A stretch of 64,000 nucleotides of DNA from contig BDDD01001381.1 of the NCBI GenBank assembly GCA_001972305.1, positions 124,001-188,000 of the forward strand. The letters are read 5' to 3'. A program made the translations under genes and the position numbers. Positions 32,609 through 44,030 of the stretch are shown one piece after another (positions within the stretch are counted from its first letter, which is position 1; the number at the start of each line of letters is the position of its first letter). This DNA comes from Cephalotus follicularis (taxonomy: Eukaryota; Streptophyta; Magnoliopsida; Oxalidales; Cephalotaceae). Below the pieces are notes generated by a model. That model had not been told where the DNA came from, did no database searches, and was given only the letters and a program-made list of their open reading frames with translations.

Positions 32609-32806
32609 ATGTTCCTACTTTCAAAAGCTGTTGCAAATGAGTGTGGAAAAGAAACGAGGAGATATAATTGGAATGGTAAAGTTGAGAAGTGGAAAGCAAG
32701 CAAGGTGGCCTGGGACAAAGTGGGTAAGCCAAAGAGTGAAGGAGGCCTAGGCATCAAAAGTATTAGAGAATGGAATGTTGTTACTATTGGATACTTAGGT
32801 ATCTAA
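32609..32806 (+). pseudogene. LINE (L1-type) reverse-transcriptase fragment
   Basis: The frame from 32609 reads NWNGKVEKWKASKVAWDKVG then KPKSEGGLGIKSIREWN. This matches the conserved stretch between RT and the C-terminal zinc region of plant LINE ORF2 ('WxxVCxPKxxGGLGIRDL..WN'). Nothing else of the element is visible. Orientation is plus. It is a short 5'-truncated or otherwise decayed piece. Confidence 0.7.
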
Positions 32807-33059
32807 CTGATATATTTTAATATAATCTCAATAAGTGACGATCTAAGAATTTGGCCTATGTGGACTAGATCCCTTAATAAGGTAAGACCCTAGTATAAAT
32901 ATAAGTGTGATAACTGGAGGCAACAAAACAGAGTATTCCAAACTTGATACGAATGATGTAATGTTTTAAGTCATACACACTTATCTCTCAATACAGACTA
33001 AAACCTTAACAATCTTAAAGAATTATCAATGTTTTTTATCTGATTTTGAGAGGTTACCT

Positions 33060-33720
33060 GTGAGAGGTGAACATCTCGTTTTGCGTGTAATTTGGCTGTT
33101 CTACGACATAGGCAGTTTGGTCATTATTCATGATAGGGGCAAAACGGTCCAAAAAGGTAATTTTTGTTCAAGCAACCGTTTGAGGCAAACGAGGTACGGA
33201 TCTGGTGTGCCTCGACGGGAGGAATCTGTTTGTGGTGTTGGATTTCCTTTCCGGTGCTGGAATCATCCATAACGACGTCCTAAAGAGTCGGTGATCCGCA
33301 ACTTTTGAACTCCTATTCCGGCCACTGGAGTTGACGTCAGGGCTCAAACCAATCGCATTGAAATCGTCTTTCCATGGTGGTTCTTTTGTGGGTGGTGTGA
33401 CGTTGAACCTTTGCCAAACAGAGGAGCTTGGTTGTGTAGACACCGCGGTTTGAATCGGTTTTTTCAGTCATTTGTGACATCAGTTCAAGAAGAGGAGTGT
33501 CGAGGTAGACTCCTGGAGGTCTGACGGCCCGTTTGCGAGGTCGGTGTTGTCTGTCTTCACCGGAATCGCCATCTTCTTCTTTTCCGTCTGCTGCGTGGAG
33601 CGAAGGAAGGAAAAGACGGGCGTGTGGCGCACTCAAGCGTAGGAGCGACTGGTAATTGCTGGAGCGAGTGGCGCACGCGCGCATAGTGAGAGTGAGGCTG
33701 ATTTTTGCTATTTTTTCAAA
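33060..33720. other. GC-richer block of unknown origin
   Basis: This 660-base block is more GC-rich than its AT-rich surroundings. A 115-codon minus-strand frame (33684-33337) is rich in Arg and Pro, with RPRKRAVRPPG, and matches nothing I recognise. It lies directly before the copia gag and could be that element's leader or an unrelated insert. Confidence 0.3.
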
Positions 33721-33805
33721 CTTTGAGGCTCCGTTTGGTTACTGTTTTTGATAAAAATTCAGGTGCACTCGTTCTACTTATTATTTAATCTATTTATTTA
33801 CTGAA

Positions 33806-34640
33806 ATGGATAAATATATTCCTTTTGAGATGGTTAAATTACAATCGTTTGGTGAGTCGAAGTACAACGCTTGAAGGCGTAAGACTCAATACGGGTTGAA
33901 ATCCAATCAGATATTCTATACTGTTTTGAGTACTTTTTCTGACACCATTGAAGATATTTCTGAATCTCAATTGTTAAGTGATGAGGACTACTGTAGAGAT
34001 TACTTGTTGAAAAGTTTATAAGACCTTCTTACAGAAACCTATAGTAAGTTTAAGACTGCTAAGGAAATCTGGGACAATTTAGACGCTCAATTCCGAAAAG
34101 AGGAGGAGCTATCCAAATCTCACATAGTGGATAAGTTCTTAGATTTCAAGTTCCGTGAGGACATGAAAATCATTACTCAAGTTACTGATCTCGAGAACAT
34201 GAGGTCAAAGATAAACAATGAGAATATTGGTGTAACTGATATTAGTCTGGTTGGTGCTATTGTTTATAAGCTATCTGATGCGTGGCATTCCTTCAAAACT
34301 GAAATGTATAGGAAGATAAAACAGATAGGACTGGATGAGCTCAAATAATACATCCATATCGAAGATGAAAATCTTGCTAGGAATAACTTGGAGCTAGTTA
34401 AGCAGCAACTATCCGCTGCCAATGCTGTAACACAACCCAAGAAATTTCCTAAGCTGACAAAGTCACCTAAAAGTGAACCCCCGAAGTTGGAGGCCAAGAA
34501 AAATATCGATAAAAATAAAAAAAAAAGAAAAAGAAAACTAAGAGCTACAATTGTGGGAAATGGGGTCACTGGGCAACAAATTGTAGGTTGCCTAAAAAGC
34601 CAAGTGCTGACACATCACAGAAGGCAGCTCACATGCTAGT
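33806..34640 (+). pseudogene. Copia gag
   Basis: Starts MDKYIPFEMVKLQSFG. The UBN2/Retrotran_gag-like core reads AKEIWDNLDAQFRKEEELSK then VDKFLDFKFREDMKI. A Lys-rich linker (NKKKRKRK) is followed by a CCHC zinc knuckle that is readable only after a frameshift (SYNCGKWGHWATNC, near 34543). Stops lie after YNA (near 33870, likely Trp), near 34020 and near 34347. Confidence 0.8.
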
Positions 34641-36150
34641 GGGCAAGCCTGAGCTTAGCAACTTTATTGCAATGTTGACGGATGTTAGGGCCAGCGCTTC
34701 TTCAGAGTGGTGGTTAGACACTGGAGCTACATGTCACACAACTAATAACCAGAGTCTATTGACATAGGTCAATGCTACGAAAGAGACTATTACAGTGGCT
34801 AGTGGGGCTGAGGTACTCGTGACTCATACCGGTACTGCAAATCTGATCCTTTCTTCAGGTAACATTCTTACTTTAAATGATGTTAATTTTGTACATTTGC
34901 TTAATAAGAATTTAATTTCTATTAGTCTTTTAGATAAAACTGGGATGTGCACTTCTTTTATAAATAATAGTGTAACTTTATCTGTCAATTCTACTTATTT
35001 TGGTTGTGCATTTCTGATTGATGGTATGTATAGGTTGAGTTTAGTTAATCATATTATATGCCATGTGAATTCAACATTAATTGATCCTAAATTATTACAC
35101 AATAGATTTGGACATGTGAATTATAAAAAAAATGCTTCAATTGACTAAAACTCATAATATACCATTAAATACTTCCATTCGATTTAACATATGTGAAATG
35201 TGTGCTCAGCGTAAGATCACTAGAAAACATTTTCAGTCAGTTTCTAGGAGTACACAACTTCTTGAAGTTATACATTCTGACTTATGTGATTTCAAAAGTT
35301 TAACAACTCGTGGAGATCGGAAGTATCTAATTACTTTCATAGACGATTTTTCAAGATATTGTTATGTTTATTTGTTGAAATTGAAGGACGCGACTTTTGA
35401 GAAGTTTAAAATTTTCAAAAAATCGTGTTGAGAATCAATTAAACTTGAAAATTAAAAGGTTTAGGAGTGATAGAGGAGGAGAATACACTGTGCCTCTCAG
35501 GGCATAATACTTGAAACTACTGTTCCTTACTCACCTCAATCAAATGGCATAGATGAACGTAAGAATATGACATTAAGAGAAATGTTGAACTCTATGTTAT
35601 TGACAGCTGGAATGCCTACTTCCTACTGGGGGGAAGCAGTTCTAACTGTTAATCACATCCTGAATAGAATGCCATGCTCTAAGTTAAACTCCATTCCTTA
35701 CGAGTTATGGCATAAACATCCTTGTAGATATGATACTCTCAAGACTTGGGACTGTATTGCTTATGTAAGAATACAAGACCCTAGGAGACCTAAGGTGGGA
35801 ACTCGAACTAACACTTGTGTGTACCTAGGTTGCGCAAAAGATAGTGCTACAAACAGGTTTTTGGATCTATCTACCAATGCGATTATAGAATCTCGAGATG
35901 CTGTTTTATTTGAGGACAAGTTCCTAAGAGACCATAGTTTGGCTGTACCTGGCTATACAATGGAGGTTACCGAAATTGAAACAGGTCCTTCTGAAACTAG
36001 TTCCACATTGATTCCTGCATCAGTACCCATGAGAGTATCTACAAGAGATAGAGTACCAAAGAGTTTTGGTGAGGACTTCATCACTTACCATCTAGAGGAT
36101 GATCCATCTTCATACAAAGAAGTTATGAGATCTAGGGACTCTTTGTTGTG
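34641..36150 (+). pseudogene. Copia protease and integrase
   Basis: The protease has WWLDTGATCHTT near 34710. The pre-integrase zinc region reads LLHNRFGHVN and CEMCAQRKIT. The integrase core has VIHSDLCDF, LITFIDDFSRYCYVYLL and FRSDRGGEY near 35465. The region after the core has ALTVNHILNRMPCSKLNSIP in its later part (35600-35710), then a connector with PRRPKVGTRTNTCVYLGCA. Frameshifts near 35130 and 35430, and a stop near 34767, break it. Confidence 0.85.
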
Positions 36151-36175
36151 AGTAGAAGCCATTGAAGATTAAATG

Positions 36176-37122
36176 AGCTTTTTGTTGCAAAATTATACAT
36201 GACAGCTAGTTAATTTGCCAAAAGGGCCTAAAACCGTGGGCTGCAAGTGGGTTTTGAAGAAGAAACTCAATAGTGATGGATCAATAGCTCGGTATGAAGC
36301 ACGTTTAGTAGCTAAAGGCTATACACAACAGAGTGGGATAGACTTTTTTGATGTCTATTCACCTGTGTGTCATCTATTTACTATAAAGATTCTTCTTGCT
36401 TTGACATCTATTGAGCACTATGTGGTGTATCAAATGGATGTAAAGACAGCTTTCCTTAATAGAGAGTTGACTGAGGAAATCTACATGAACCAACCTGAGG
36501 GGTTTGTCATGGAAGGTTTAGGGAACAAGGTATGTAAACTGAACAAATCCTTGTACGGTCTTAAAAAAACACCTAAATTGTTGCATCAAAAATTTGACAA
36601 AGTAGTGAAGAGCCCGATTTTCAAACCAGTTACTCGGATAAATGCTTTAAATATCGTTTTGTGTCAAATAAGGTTGCGATTATCTGCTTGTATGTCGACG
36701 ACATGTTGATTCTTGGTTCTTATCTCTCTTTAGTGAGTGTCGTGAAAACCACATCGGCGAAGGAATTTGCCATAACAAATCTTAGTGTGGTTACTACCAT
36801 TCTTGGTATGAAAGTAAGTTTTGAACGACAAGTCATCTTCCTTAGCTAGACTCATTACATTGAGCAACTACTTTTTACTTAAGGACACAGTGAGTGCAAA
36901 CCCATTGAAACACCAAGTGACTATAATAAAAAAATGAGTCCTAATGACGATGCCAGTGTGAATCAGTTAGAATACTCTAAATTGATTGGTAGTCTCATGT
37001 ACGCTATGAGTTGCACTAGACCAGACATAGCCTTTACAGTTAGTATGCTGAGTCGCTTCACTAGTAATCCTAGCAATGAGCATTTGGATGCCCTTACGAG
37101 ACTGATGAGATACCTTAAAGGT
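36176..37122 (+). pseudogene. Copia reverse transcriptase and RNase H, 5' part
   Basis: RT reads KTVGCKWVLKKKLNSDGSIA, ARLVAKGYTQQSG, YQMDVKTAFLNRELTEEIYM and the active-site CLYVDDMLIL near 36690. RNase H begins PIET then [20 protein letters not shown] and ends in RYLKGS at 37122, where the solo LTR starts. A frameshift near 36650 and a stop near 36847 interrupt it. Confidence 0.88.
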
Positions 37123-37460
37123 TCTAATACCCGGAATTTTATAAATAATTGAGGAGTTGAAATTGAGCTCAAAATGTGCTACTGTTATTGGACTGGAAAT
37201 TGAGTTAATGAATAAATGACATTTTGGACCGAAATGTGATAGATGAATGAATGGAGCCTTGGGCCAATCTGGTCAAAGGGAGAGAAAGAGATTTTGGCTT
37301 AAAATATTATTATGCTATTGGGCTTAATAGTGTTAATTTTGGGCTAAATTGAATAAAGGGAGAATTGGAGAATTGGGCTGATTCTAACCAGTCCTCAGCC
37401 CAATCCAGTGAAGGAATGGTAAGACAGCTCCAGGGAATTCTAGAGAATTCCACTTGTAGC

Positions 37461-37469
37461 TATAAATAG
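37461..37469 (+). promoter_or_regulatory. TATA box of the 3.4-kb solo LTR
   Basis: TATAAATAG lies about 340 bases from the LTR start, giving a short U3 and an unusually long R-U5 of about 3 kb. Confidence 0.55.
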
Positions 37470-38130
37470 AGAAGTAGTGAGTGTTGGAGGGACTGTTGGC
37501 ATTTCGGGAGAGAAAGCGACAAGGAGAAATTGTAGCAGTGAGCAAAGGAAGGAAGGCAAAGGAGGAACCAGTGGTCGAAGAGAGCTCACCATTTCCAGGT
37601 AGGTTTTACTACCTACTCAGTCCTGGTATTTATTGTAAATAATATATACTGTGATATATGGTATTGAATGAATGAGTGCAATAATAGTTTGTGTTATGAT
37701 CCTCTACAATATATGAGTGTTAGACTTAGTATATAAGGAATTCTAAATGTTAGTTAGCATCTCTTGGTGCTCTGACTTGTCACCATCGGGCGTTATCACA
37801 TTGGGGTATACTCCCGAGCACGCCTCCTGTGTACCACGTACACGTCATGGTATTATGATGGCCAAATATCCTCCACGTGTAATCGAGCGCCCATGTAACG
37901 TCCTACTCACCACAGAACTGTGCCAACCACTATCTAGGACGTCATCTTCGTGCGCTAGAGATGGCCATGGCCCATGTGCCAGAGATGCCCATACGCTGAG
38001 ATGTCGAGCTCTCTCCCGAGCTCCATGTCAAGCGCCGAGGTGCATCGTCATGCGCCGAGGAACCAATAGCCTAGGTGCAGAGGAACAATGGCGCTGAGCA
38101 GCGTACGAAGAGATGGCCATGCGTGTAGAA

Positions 38131-38350
38131 GCCGAACTCCATGCCCGAGCTGCCAAGGAGGGCAAGGGCCAAACTCCATGCCCGAGCTGCCTAGGAGGGA
38201 AAGGGCCGAGCTCCATGCCCGAGCTGCCGAGGAGCGCAAGGACCGAGCTCCATGCTCGAGCTGTCGAGGAGCGCAACGCCTGAGCTCCCATACCCGAGCT
38301 GCCAGAGGTGCCGAGGATCCATACCCAAGCTACTATGGTACCGAGGAGCA
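38131..38350 (+). repeat. 37-bp minisatellite, 4 good units plus decayed ones
   Basis: Units at 38131, 38168, 38205 and 38242 each carry GAGCTCCATGCCCGAGCTGC or a near variant, then (C/T)(A/G)AGGAG(G/C)GCAAGG. The unit length is not a multiple of three, so open frames here are by-products, not genes. Confidence 0.85.
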
Positions 38351-39493
38351 CAAGTGCCGAGCTCCCCTGGCCATACCCGTGCATCCATGTCTGCCAAATT
38401 CGAACTCACCAAGAAGGCCTCCACGCATGCGTCCAAGCTTGTCCTCTTCCATGTATGCACGGAGCCCTCCTCTGCTTGGTGTCAGCGTCGAGCACGTCCT
38501 GCATGCACCTGAGCATGCTAAGCGGTGCTCCCGGGCGTTCCATGCATGCGTCCAAGCTTGCATACGCCGAGCATGCCAAGATGGTACCCAGGCAAGCATG
38601 CATATGCAGAGGATGCCACCAGCTCTTCACTGCTCAAAGTACGCATCCTGAGCATGCAACCATGCACTAAGCATGCCGAACATGCAACGTCATAGCTGAA
38701 GCTTTGGCAACGCCAGAGCATGCAATGCATGCGAGTTCTCCACTGTCCACGTGTCTGAGATGTCATGCCGGAGCACTCCCCTGCCGTACTCAAGCAAACC
38801 ATGCACCCGATTTCTCTTGAGCTCTCCATTGGTGCGTGCCGAACCCTCATCTGCATGTATCCTAAGCATGCATGGCATGCGAGATGGTAAGTGAAGAACA
38901 ACATTCCTCATGTCATGCATTGTAGCCTGCGAAATGGAAGACAACTGTACTGTGGTTCGCCTGTATGAGCGCAGTGCATTGCGAGCATATGCTCGGATAG
39001 TGCATGGTAATGTCTCCAGGCATGCATGGCCCTATAGCATGCGCTATGCGTCAGACCTTAATGCTTGGATGTATAATGCAACTGAAAAATGGATTATGAT
39101 AATGATAAGCACAGTATAATGATGATAATTGCAGTAAAAGTGATGCGGAGTAGGCATGCTTTGTGCCTTGCATGAGAACATGCATGCATCCAAAGGGTGA
39201 TGCATTGTATGCCGAGTGTAGCCTGCGCCAACAGTAGCCTGTGCCAACAGTCTTCCCACTTGTGCATTAAGTGATGACATGATGGCTATGTGCAGGAAAA
39301 GTATATATTAATTAAAAAGGGGGTATAAGTGCAATGAATTATAAATGATAAAGGGTAGTGTAGTATAGCGTAGTGTAAAATAAGGAAGGCAGGCCCTACA
39401 GTGAATGGAAATCTAATGTTAGTATAATGTATTGTACTGTTACTGTAATATTAATGTACTGTTAATGTAGTGTTAATGTACTGTACTGTGCCT

Positions 39494-39690
39494 GATCACC
39501 AATTGAGATGAGCTGACTGATCACCGACTGAGATGAGCCGTCAGATCACCGATTGAGATGAGCGGGAAAGGCTATCTTTGAGATGAGCCTACGGGATCAC
39601 CGAGATAGCCCAATGGATCACCGACCGAGATGAGCCGTCGGATCACCAATTGAGATGAGCGGACTGATCACCGACCGAGATGAGCCACAC
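39494..39690 (+). repeat. 25-bp minisatellite, about 7 units
   Basis: The unit is GATCACCGACCGAGATGAGC plus about five variable bases. Some units are rearranged around 39560-39610. Confidence 0.85.
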
Positions 39691-40506
39691 TAACTGTTAC
39701 TGTTACTGTTGTTATTATTGTGTAGTGTACTGAATGACTGTTACTAATACTGTATAATGTTTATGTTCCTCTCCTCTGCCTATAACGCCTAGAGCACGTA
39801 TATTGCTCTTCCTACAGCCGAGGAACCCTAGGAACCGGTCTGCCAAAAATGTAATGATTATTCCTGTCCCGGCTCCTCTGCCTTAACATCTGGAGTGCGT
39901 TATTGCTCCTCCTTTAGTAGGGGATGCCGAGGAAGGATCTGTTATGACGGTTAATGATTGTGAATGACTGTTAGTGAATGTGAATGACTATTAAGGAATG
40001 ATACGGAATGGATCGTACTGTTATTGACTGCTAGTAGCGAATGAATGAAGTGTTATACTGTACGGTTATTATTGCGTCTCATTGCATTGCATACTGCCTG
40101 CTACATCTGCAGCTCCATGCATGAGTGGGTTGTAGTTACTACACGACCAGTGGTCACTGACCCATTGCATTTTAATATAATGGGTCAAGTACAGGTGGAG
40201 CTTCGCAAGCAAGCTGAGGATTGAAACCCCGGGTGAGTCTCCTCCCTCTTATTGAAGTTCGACGACGAATGAGTATAATTATATTGTATTTTTATTTTAT
40301 GACCTGCCGACTTGTGGCAGAGCTTTTATGAACAGTATTGTATAATACAAGGTTTATCCATGCAAATGATATTTAATTAGATTTCTTCCGCATGCATTAT
40401 TATATTGTTAAAAACTTTTAATTTCCGCTGAATATTGGATAATGAATGATACTGTTAGTAGAGTGTCAAACATTGGAGGTTGACCCTTGGGGTTTGGGGT
40501 GTTACA

Positions 40507-41026
40507 AAGGTACTAAAGACTATGCTCTCTGCTACTATGGTTATCCTCCTACAGTGGAAGGATATTCTAATGTCACATGGTGTTCATATATTAGAGACAG
40601 TAAGTCTACCAGTAGATATGTGTTCACTTTAAGTGAAGCTGCTGTTACATGGAAGTCCAAGAGATAGACTTGTATTGTATTGTCGTCTATGGAGTCAGAA
40701 CTTTATGCTCTAACTTCTCCAAGAGAAGAAGAAGAGTGGATAGAGAATCTAACTATGGACATTCATTGACTCGGCTAAAGATTAACTCTTTAAGCTTGTT
40801 CTGTGATAATCGAGTTGAAGTCCAAGTCGTCAAAAACACACTCTTTAATTGTAAGAGGAGACATGTGAGACTAAGACATTCATTGTTAAATTATCATATA
40901 GAACGTGAGGTTATCACTTTGGTCAACGTGAGATCAAAGGATAATCTGGTCGATGCTCTCACAAATGGTTTGAATAAAGATCGAATATTTAAAATAGTGG
41001 GGGAAATGGGGTTAAAGACTATGTAG
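40507..41026 (+). pseudogene. Copia RNase H, 3' part
   Basis: Resumes after the solo LTR: DYALCYYGYPPTVEGYSNVT, RDSKSTSRYVFTLSEAAVTW, then in shifted frames LFCDNRVEVQVVKNTLFN and RHSLLNYHIEREVITLVNVR. It ends with stop 41024-41026. The usual STAESEY segment is readable only out of frame near 40690-40720. Confidence 0.85.
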
Positions 41027-41153
41027 ACGTGTCTTAACCTACATTCTTAATTGTTTTGAAATATCGAATCTATATTTGCTGGCCAAATAAGATAAGTACT
41101 TGTTTATATATTTTATCGATGCTTACAGTTGTCAAAAAATCAGAGTGAATAGG

Positions 41154-41360
41154 TTGTCTCATTCCAAACTTGATGAAGATAGCATATCTCACTTCAGATG
41201 TCCTATTTAGGTAGGTTGCCTCATTCCAAATTTGATGATATAGCTTAACTAAATTTGGATAGTTCTCTTTGATTAAATTGTCTCATTCCAAACTTGATGT
41301 AAGACAATTTAGCCAAGAAGGATAAGATGATTACGACATTCCAAATTGAAATATGGAAAT
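41154..41360 (+). repeat. About 62-bp tandem repeat, three units plus a partial
   Basis: TTG(T/C)CTCATTCCAAACTTGATG starts near 41154, 41216 and 41278, with a partial CATTCCAAATTGA near 41338. It follows the copia 3' end and may be part of its decayed LTR. Confidence 0.6.
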
Positions 41361-42522
41361 GGTTATTTACAAAAGAAACCTATTTTGGTCTTGTTCTTAA
41401 TTGAAACTTGATAGTAATCGGTTCTTTGTAAAATAAATTGTTTTGCATGAAAGGAAAGTTTTAATCCACCCGATATCTCCATTAAAATCCCACATTTTCT
41501 TTCCTTTTAAACTACACCACCTGCATTATCTCCAACCAACCATTGCCACTGTGCTATCACCGTTCTCAACATCATTTTTTCATCAGTCACATTCCCTGAA
41601 GGTATGTAATAATTCTAAGTCTTGTTTTCAGTTATTTTATGACTGTTTTTATCAAATATCAGGTTTATAAATTGTTTAAAAACTCCATCATCTGCATTGT
41701 TTTTGAAACAACCATAACCACTATCTGTCATCGTCTTCTTCATTTGTTTTCATCTGTTTTGAAGGTAAGATATGCTACTGTTTTCATTATCAACATTCAT
41801 GAGCTGTTATTGTTGATTATAAGTCATTAGATTGTTCAAAACCTTCTTGATAATCCATGAAAACTGTCTTAAATGTTAAAATGCCTAGAAACATATTTTT
41901 TTAAAGGTTGTTATTGATATATGTAACCTGTAAATCATATGTTTATGCATTGGAATGTTATACTGGTATTTTCAAACATAGAAGCCATGTTTTTAAACCT
42001 GCATATTACTGTCTTACGATCTATGTTTGAGAAATTTGAAATTTTATTCATTGTTGCAACTGATATAGCACTGCATTTTCATGTTTTAGATCTAAAGCCT
42101 CGACGCCTATACCGAATGCGCCGATGCCTATGCATAGAAAAGCTATTTTTATCGTCTTTCATGTGTTTAAGCGTCGACTATTTTTCATTTTCCTGTCGAC
42201 ACCTATGCCTAAACCATCGATGCTTTATTTTTAGCGTCGACACTTATATCGTGTTTTATCAAGTTTTCTTTGACGCTTTGTCCTGTGCTTTAGTCTATGC
42301 TTTGTTCTTAAATGTCAACGTTATGTCTTAAGCGTCGACGCTTATCCTTGTGGAATTGTTAACTGTGTCTGATAGATAGTAATTTAGTTTGGTTTGCATG
42401 TTTAGGGTATCGTAATATCTGTGGGGAAAGTTAGAGTGATCCTGAACGTGATTTCGTTTGTTCTTGTGATTATTAGTTTGAGCAGCTAAGGTACAGATTT
42501 TTCGTTCTTGGATACTTCCTAG
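41361..42522 (+). other. Noncoding region, probably leading part of the chromovirus 5' LTR
   Basis: No gene. CGTCGACGC-type motifs recur about eight times at 42090-42340 (for example AGCGTCGACGCTT). The LTR start could not be placed, because the first part does not match the 3' LTR fragment. Confidence 0.4.
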
Positions 42523-42732
42523 ACCAGTATTATGGGAACTATATTTTGATCTTGGAATTTATGTTAAGGATTATTTTATTCTGTCTTCAGATTTTAGACC
42601 AACACGTTATTTCACATAAGAGATACTTATGTTTTTGATTCATAAGGTTATGCTTTTGTCTTCATGTTTTGATAAGTTATGTTATGATATGTCCTGTAAG
42701 CACTCCCAACCCCTCGGGGGTGTTACAGATTG

Positions 42733-42745
42733 TGGTATCAGAGCA
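42733..42745 (+). promoter_or_regulatory. Primer-binding site, initiator tRNA-Met type
   Basis: TGGTATCAGAGCA lies five bases after the LTR end at 42727. This is the standard complement of the tRNA-iMet 3' end. Confidence 0.85.
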
Positions 42746-42902
42746 CAGGTTTTTCTTTCCTTAGAAGACCTATCAAGGTTTGACCTATGAAATTGGATAG
42801 AAATTTAGGTTAGGATTATCTTGTTATGGTTATTTCGATATGTCATCTATTTCAGCTTTCTATTCCTTTTTGTTTTATCTTGTCTTGGTTTCTGTTTCAT
42901 AG

Positions 42903-44030
42903 ATGACACGTAGAAGTAAACGAATAAGGAATACCCCTCAGGAACACGAACCAGCAGTGGCACGGGAAGAGGTACGGAATGAACCTTCAGTGGATGAATT
43001 GGTGCAATAGGTAGTTACACAGACTGTACCGCAAGTGGTGAATTAGGTGATTCACGCTATGCAGTAGCAAAATCTGGGACATGGTCGTAAAGAACATGTT
43101 GCTGAGGAGAATGCACCGGTTAATGTTCAGACTGATGTGGGAGCTAGGGACCGACCCGACACTCCTTTATATGTATGGCTTGAGAGGTTCCAGAAGCAAA
43201 GACCACAGTCCTTTAGTTCAGCACAAACGTCTGTAGAGGCTGAACATTGGATTGCTCACATGGAGAAGATATTTTATGTGCTTGGATGCAGTGATGATCA
43301 GAAGGTGAAACTGGCTGCTTATAAGCTGGAGGGCGATGCTAAGAGATGGTGGAAAACTTTAAGGATAGCTAAAGGTGGAGGTTTTGTTGATGCTTTATCG
43401 TGGTCTGATTTCTGTGAAGTCTTTTATTAGTGGTATTTTCCCACTTTTGATAAAGAGGCTTATGCAAGGGAGTTTGTTACTACAAGACAAAAAGAGGATG
43501 AATCGGTCACTGAGTTTTTGGCCCGGTTCACTAGATTGGTGGGATTTGCTGGCGCTGCGGCGAGGTCGGTAGAAGAACAAACTGAGAAGTTTAAATGGAA
43601 GCTGCATTATCAGTTCAAGGGAAAGCTGATAAATTCAAGATTTGCTGATGTATCGGAGGTTGCTAATGATGCAAAGAATATCGAGATGGAAAGTTTGGAC
43701 TTCCAGACTGCTAGGCTAGAACGAGAAAGGAAGCAGAACAAAGGTGATGATCAAGGTCATAATTTTGGACAATAGAACAAGGGTCAGGGCGGCCAGTGGA
43801 ATAAGGGACGTGATGGTAAGAAGCGAAAGAAGGATAATAATCAGAGCATAGATGGTGGACAACAGGGACAGCCGAGTAAGGCTCATTCATGGAGCTACAG
43901 ATGGGGATAACCCCAATAATGTTCAAATAGTACAGTGTGATACTTGTGGGAAGTGACATCCTGCTGGAACATGTTATAAAGCCATAGGGTCGTGCTTAGT
44001 ATGTGGACATATGAGGATTGTCCAAATCCT
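42903..44030 (+). pseudogene. Chromovirus gag with zinc knuckles
   Basis: Starts MTRRSKRIRN. The gag core reads AEHWIAHMEKIFYVLGCSDD, LEGDAKRWWKTL, FDKEAYAREFVTTRQKEDES and FLARFTRLVGFA. The zinc region reads CDTCGK-stop-HPAGTCY then SCLVCGH (43940-44010), the paired-knuckle layout of this group. Stops near 43008, 43045, 43428 and 43773, and frameshifts around 43905, inactivate it. Confidence 0.82.

Larger units (their letters stand above)
37123..40506 (+). mobile_element. Solo LTR of 3,384 bp, nested in the copia RNase H
   Basis: Starts TCTAATACCCGG (TG mutated to TC) and ends GGGGTGTTACA. The target duplication AAGGT occurs at 37118-37122 and 40507-40511. Termini and length resemble the long LTRs of Tekay/Del-type chromoviruses. 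TATA (TATAAATAG) is at 37461-37469. The long downstream part holds a GC-rich block with a 37-bp minisatellite and a 25-bp minisatellite. No internal genes are present, so it is a solo LTR. Confidence 0.85.
33806..41026 (+). mobile_element. Ty1/copia retrotransposon remnant, split by a solo LTR
   Basis: Plus-strand order is gag, protease (WWLDTGATCH), integrase, RT, RNase H. Integrase before RT defines the copia superfamily. The RNase H is interrupted at 37122/40507 by a 3.4-kb solo LTR with a 5-bp duplication. I cannot find either LTR of this element or its primer site with confidence. Multiple stops and frameshifts make it inactive. Confidence 0.88.

Noticed and set aside
32820..33040. 5' LTR of the copia element (TATAAATA near 32897, ATTCCAAACTTGAT also near 41162)
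   Set aside because: Only a 14-base phrase is shared with the region after the RNase H and no primer-binding site follows, so LTR status is not supported.
37747..38944. Several Ser/Ala/Cys-rich open frames on both strands (up to 187 codons)
   Set aside because: They arise from the GC-rich 37-bp minisatellite and GCATGC-rich sequence inside a solo LTR; the unit length shifts the frame, and no frame has domain similarity.
41439..42331. Plus-strand frames with hydrophobic stretches resembling membrane proteins
   Set aside because: AT-rich sequence gives Phe/Leu/Ile-rich translations by chance; no start context or homologous family, and the region is probably LTR.
42733..42745. tRNA gene fragment (initiator Met)
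   Set aside because: Only the 13-base primer-binding complement is present, directly after an LTR; there is no cloverleaf sequence.
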